From an uncultured Collinsella sp. (GTDB lineage: Bacteria > Actinomycetota > Coriobacteriia > Coriobacteriales > Coriobacteriaceae), in NCBI GenBank assembly GCA_900551625.1, contig URWZ01000077.1, positions 1-7,195 of the forward strand: a stretch of DNA of 7,195 nucleotides, given 5' to 3'. This document shows positions 6,048-7,195 of the stretch, piece by piece (the first letter of the stretch is position 1; each line of letters begins with the position of its first letter). Position numbers and translations under genes: made by a program. A model generated the notes under the pieces. It did not search any database and was not told the origin of the DNA. It was given only the letters and a program-made list of their open reading frames with translations.

Positions 6048-6089
6048 GAGACGCTGTCCTTTGTTGTGTGCAAGGGACGGCGTCTCTTT
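6048..6089 (+). terminator. Terminator hairpin after the sucrose operon
   Basis: A 16-bp stem (6048-6063 with 6071-6086) closes a 7-nt loop (TTGTGTG). The only non-Watson-Crick pairs are U-G (6055 with 6079, 6060 with 6074). It is followed by TTTGGCG, a short U-tract like that of the hairpin at 48-83. It probably ends the operon 150 bp after scrB. If a promoter lies at 6016-6021 it would instead be a leader hairpin or attenuator for the degV gene. Apart from these elements I see nothing else in 5896-6166. Confidence 0.65.
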
Positions 6090-6166
6090 GGCGCTTGGAG
6101 GCCGTTGTGTAGCAGGACGGTGGACGTGCGTCACATATTAAAAAGCCAACGTCGAGATGGGTCGTG

Positions 6167-7027
6167 ATGATAATGGGCAAGTACGTAATCGTGGTTGAAT
6201 CTGGTTCGGATGTGACGCCAGAGCTCTGCGAACGCTACGGCATCGTGCGCGTGCCTATGCATGTCACGATTGGTGACGAGACTGTCGAGGACGGCTCGAT
6301 CGATCCGCTCGAGATTTATTCGCGCTGCAACGAGTTTGGCGTAATGCCCAAGACCAGCGGCTGCGCGCCTGCGGATTTTGCTCACGTGTACGACCGTATC
6401 CATGCCGAGCAGCCCGATGCGACCATTCTGCATCTTGCGTATTCCGAGGCCACGACCTGCTCACACCAGTCTTCTAAGATTGCCGCCAAGGGTCGCGACT
6501 ACGTCTACTCCATGGACACGCGTTTTGTCTCGGTGGGCCAGTCGCTTGTTGCCGTCGAGACCGCCAAATACATCGAGGCTCACCCCGATGCCACCGTCGA
6601 CGAAATCTTTGCATTTACGAATTCCGTCATGGACCGTGTGCTGCTGGGCTTTGTTCCTACAGACCTAGCCTTCCTTAAGGCGGGCGGTCGTCTGTCCAAC
6701 GTGGCATTCCTTGGCGCCCACCTGCTCAAGATTAAGCCCTGCATTGAGGTAACGGGCGGTAAGTTTGTGGCGACCAAGAAGTTCCGCGGCTCTATGCTCA
6801 AGTGCGCCCGCGCCTTTATTGACCACATGGTTGCGAAGGGCGAGATTGACTACTCGCACATTGGCCTGGCGTATTCGGTAGGCCTTTCCCAGGAGCTGCG
6901 CGACGACATGGAAGTCTATGCGCACGACCTGGGCTTTAAGGACATTACCTGGACTCAGGTCGGCGGCGTCATCTCGAGCCATTGCGGCCCGACCGCCTTC
7001 GGCGCGGTGCTCACGCTCAAGGCGTAA
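6167..7027 (+). CDS. DegV/EDD-family fatty-acid-binding protein
   Basis: A 286-aa cytoplasmic protein of usual DegV length. DegV proteins bind a single fatty acid; some act as FakB subunits that present it to a FakA kinase for phosphorylation. Visible landmarks are PKTSGCAPADF (61-71), AFLKAGGRLSNVAFLGAHLLKIKP (about 168-191) and HCGPTAFG (272-279), matching the lipid-binding domain end. Two usual motifs are altered: the N-terminal TDS reads VESGSD (10-15), and the SSGLSGTYQSA-like loop reads YSEATTCSHQSS (92-103), still rich in Ser/Thr. The start is ambiguous in GTG-ATG-ATA-ATG: ATG 6167 is given because GATGGG (6156-6161) lies 5 nt before it; GTG 6164 and ATG 6173 are in-frame alternatives. 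No fakA-like gene is in the window, and a terminator separates it from the sucrose operon, so it is functionally separate. The family is clear; FakB function is inferred. Confidence 0.85.
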   Translation: MIMGKYVIVVESGSDVTPELCERYGIVRVPMHVTIGDETVEDGSIDPLEIYSRCNEFGVMPKTSGCAPADFAHVYDRIHAEQPDATILHLAYSEATTCSHQSSKIAAKGRDYVYSMDTRFVSVGQSLVAVETAKYIEAHPDATVDEIFAFTNSVMDRVLLGFVPTDLAFLKAGGRLSNVAFLGAHLLKIKPCIEVTGGKFVATKKFRGSMLKCARAFIDHMVAKGEIDYSHIGLAYSVGLSQELRDDMEVYAHDLGFKDITWTQVGGVISSHCGPTAFGAVLTLKA

Positions 7028-7058
7028 GGCCTGGCGTCTATCGATTTCTATTGCCTCG

Positions 7059-7095
7059 GCGGCGGACGGGTTGCGACAACCTACCCGCCGCTCTT
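7059..7095 (+). terminator. Terminator hairpin after the degV gene
   Basis: GCGGCGG (7059-7065) pairs with CCGCCGC (7085-7091), then a 3x3 internal mismatch, then GGTTG (7069-7073) with CAACC (7077-7081) around a CGA loop. The tail is TCTTGCG, again a short U-run. It lies 31 nt after the degV stop codon. Confidence 0.6.
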
Positions 7096-7135
7096 GCGTG
7101 GGGTCAAATAGAACAACCCAATTGACCGCTAAACC

Positions 7136-7164
7136 GTTTCGCCATCATGCGTATGGGCTAGAAT
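7136..7164 (+). promoter_or_regulatory. Candidate promoter for an off-window downstream gene
   Basis: TAGAAT (7159-7164, 5 of 6 to TATAAT) is preceded at 17 bp by GTTTCG (7136-7141), a weak -35. It follows a terminator and points off the right end, where no start codon with a ribosome binding site is yet visible. An inverted pair GGTCAA (7102-7107) and TTGACC (7122-7127) lies just upstream and might be an operator. Confidence 0.35.
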
Positions 7165-7195
7165 GGCTCTGGTATTTATGTAACTAAAACCAAAG

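Noticed and set aside
6130..6145. TATTAA (6136-6141) as a -10 directly before the degV gene
   Set aside because: No -35-like hexamer is found at 15-19 bp upstream.

Overview
The window is a contig end from a fairly GC-rich bacterium, and the genomic part reads as one sucrose/fructo-oligosaccharide uptake locus followed by an unrelated lipid-binding gene. Gene style suggests a gut actinobacterium of the Coriobacteriia, with Collinsella as my best guess: high-GC codon use, a glucose-superfamily EIIBC without its own EIIA, a ScrR-like LacI regulator and a DegV protein. This placement is inference from gene content and base composition; no rRNA or marker gene is present. Positions 1-48 are not biology. 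They are an untrimmed Illumina Nextera P7-side adapter (end of P7, an 8-nt i7 index and the transposase read-2 sequence with the mosaic end), so genomic sequence starts at about 49.

Layout, all genes on the + strand: (1) 48-83, a terminator hairpin of a gene lying off the window, then a small perfect inverted repeat (98-119). (2) 278-1288, a LacI/GalR repressor resembling ScrR, with its own operator at the promoter. (3) 1289-1471, a 183-bp control region with one inverted and two tandem 17-bp operators and a promoter whose perfect -35 TTGACA lies inside an operator. (4) 1472-2854, a divergent GH32 enzyme. (5) 2900-4351, a PTS EIIBC permease. (6) 4391-4428, a strong stem-loop without a U-tract. 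(7) 4453-5895, a canonical GH32 sucrose-6-phosphate hydrolase. (8) 5896-6166, an intergenic region with a degenerate operator-like site, a weak promoter candidate and a terminator hairpin. (9) 6167-7027, a DegV-family protein. (10) A terminator hairpin and a promoter candidate facing off the right end.

Proposed working: EIIBC, with an EIIA and HPr encoded elsewhere, imports and phosphorylates sucrose or a related fructoside. The canonical GH32 enzyme (ScrB) splits sucrose-6-phosphate into glucose-6-phosphate and fructose. The divergent intracellular GH32 enzyme gives a second fructosidase activity, perhaps for a longer or differently linked fructoside. The repressor would control both itself and the operon through a shared GAAAACGTTTGACATAT-type operator. 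No fructokinase and no EIIA are in the window.

No wholly new system is evident. The points most worth a second look are the divergent GH32 enzyme paired with a canonical one around the permease, the tandem-plus-inverted operator arrangement, and the set of stem-loops whose non-Watson-Crick pairs are all G-U on the + strand.
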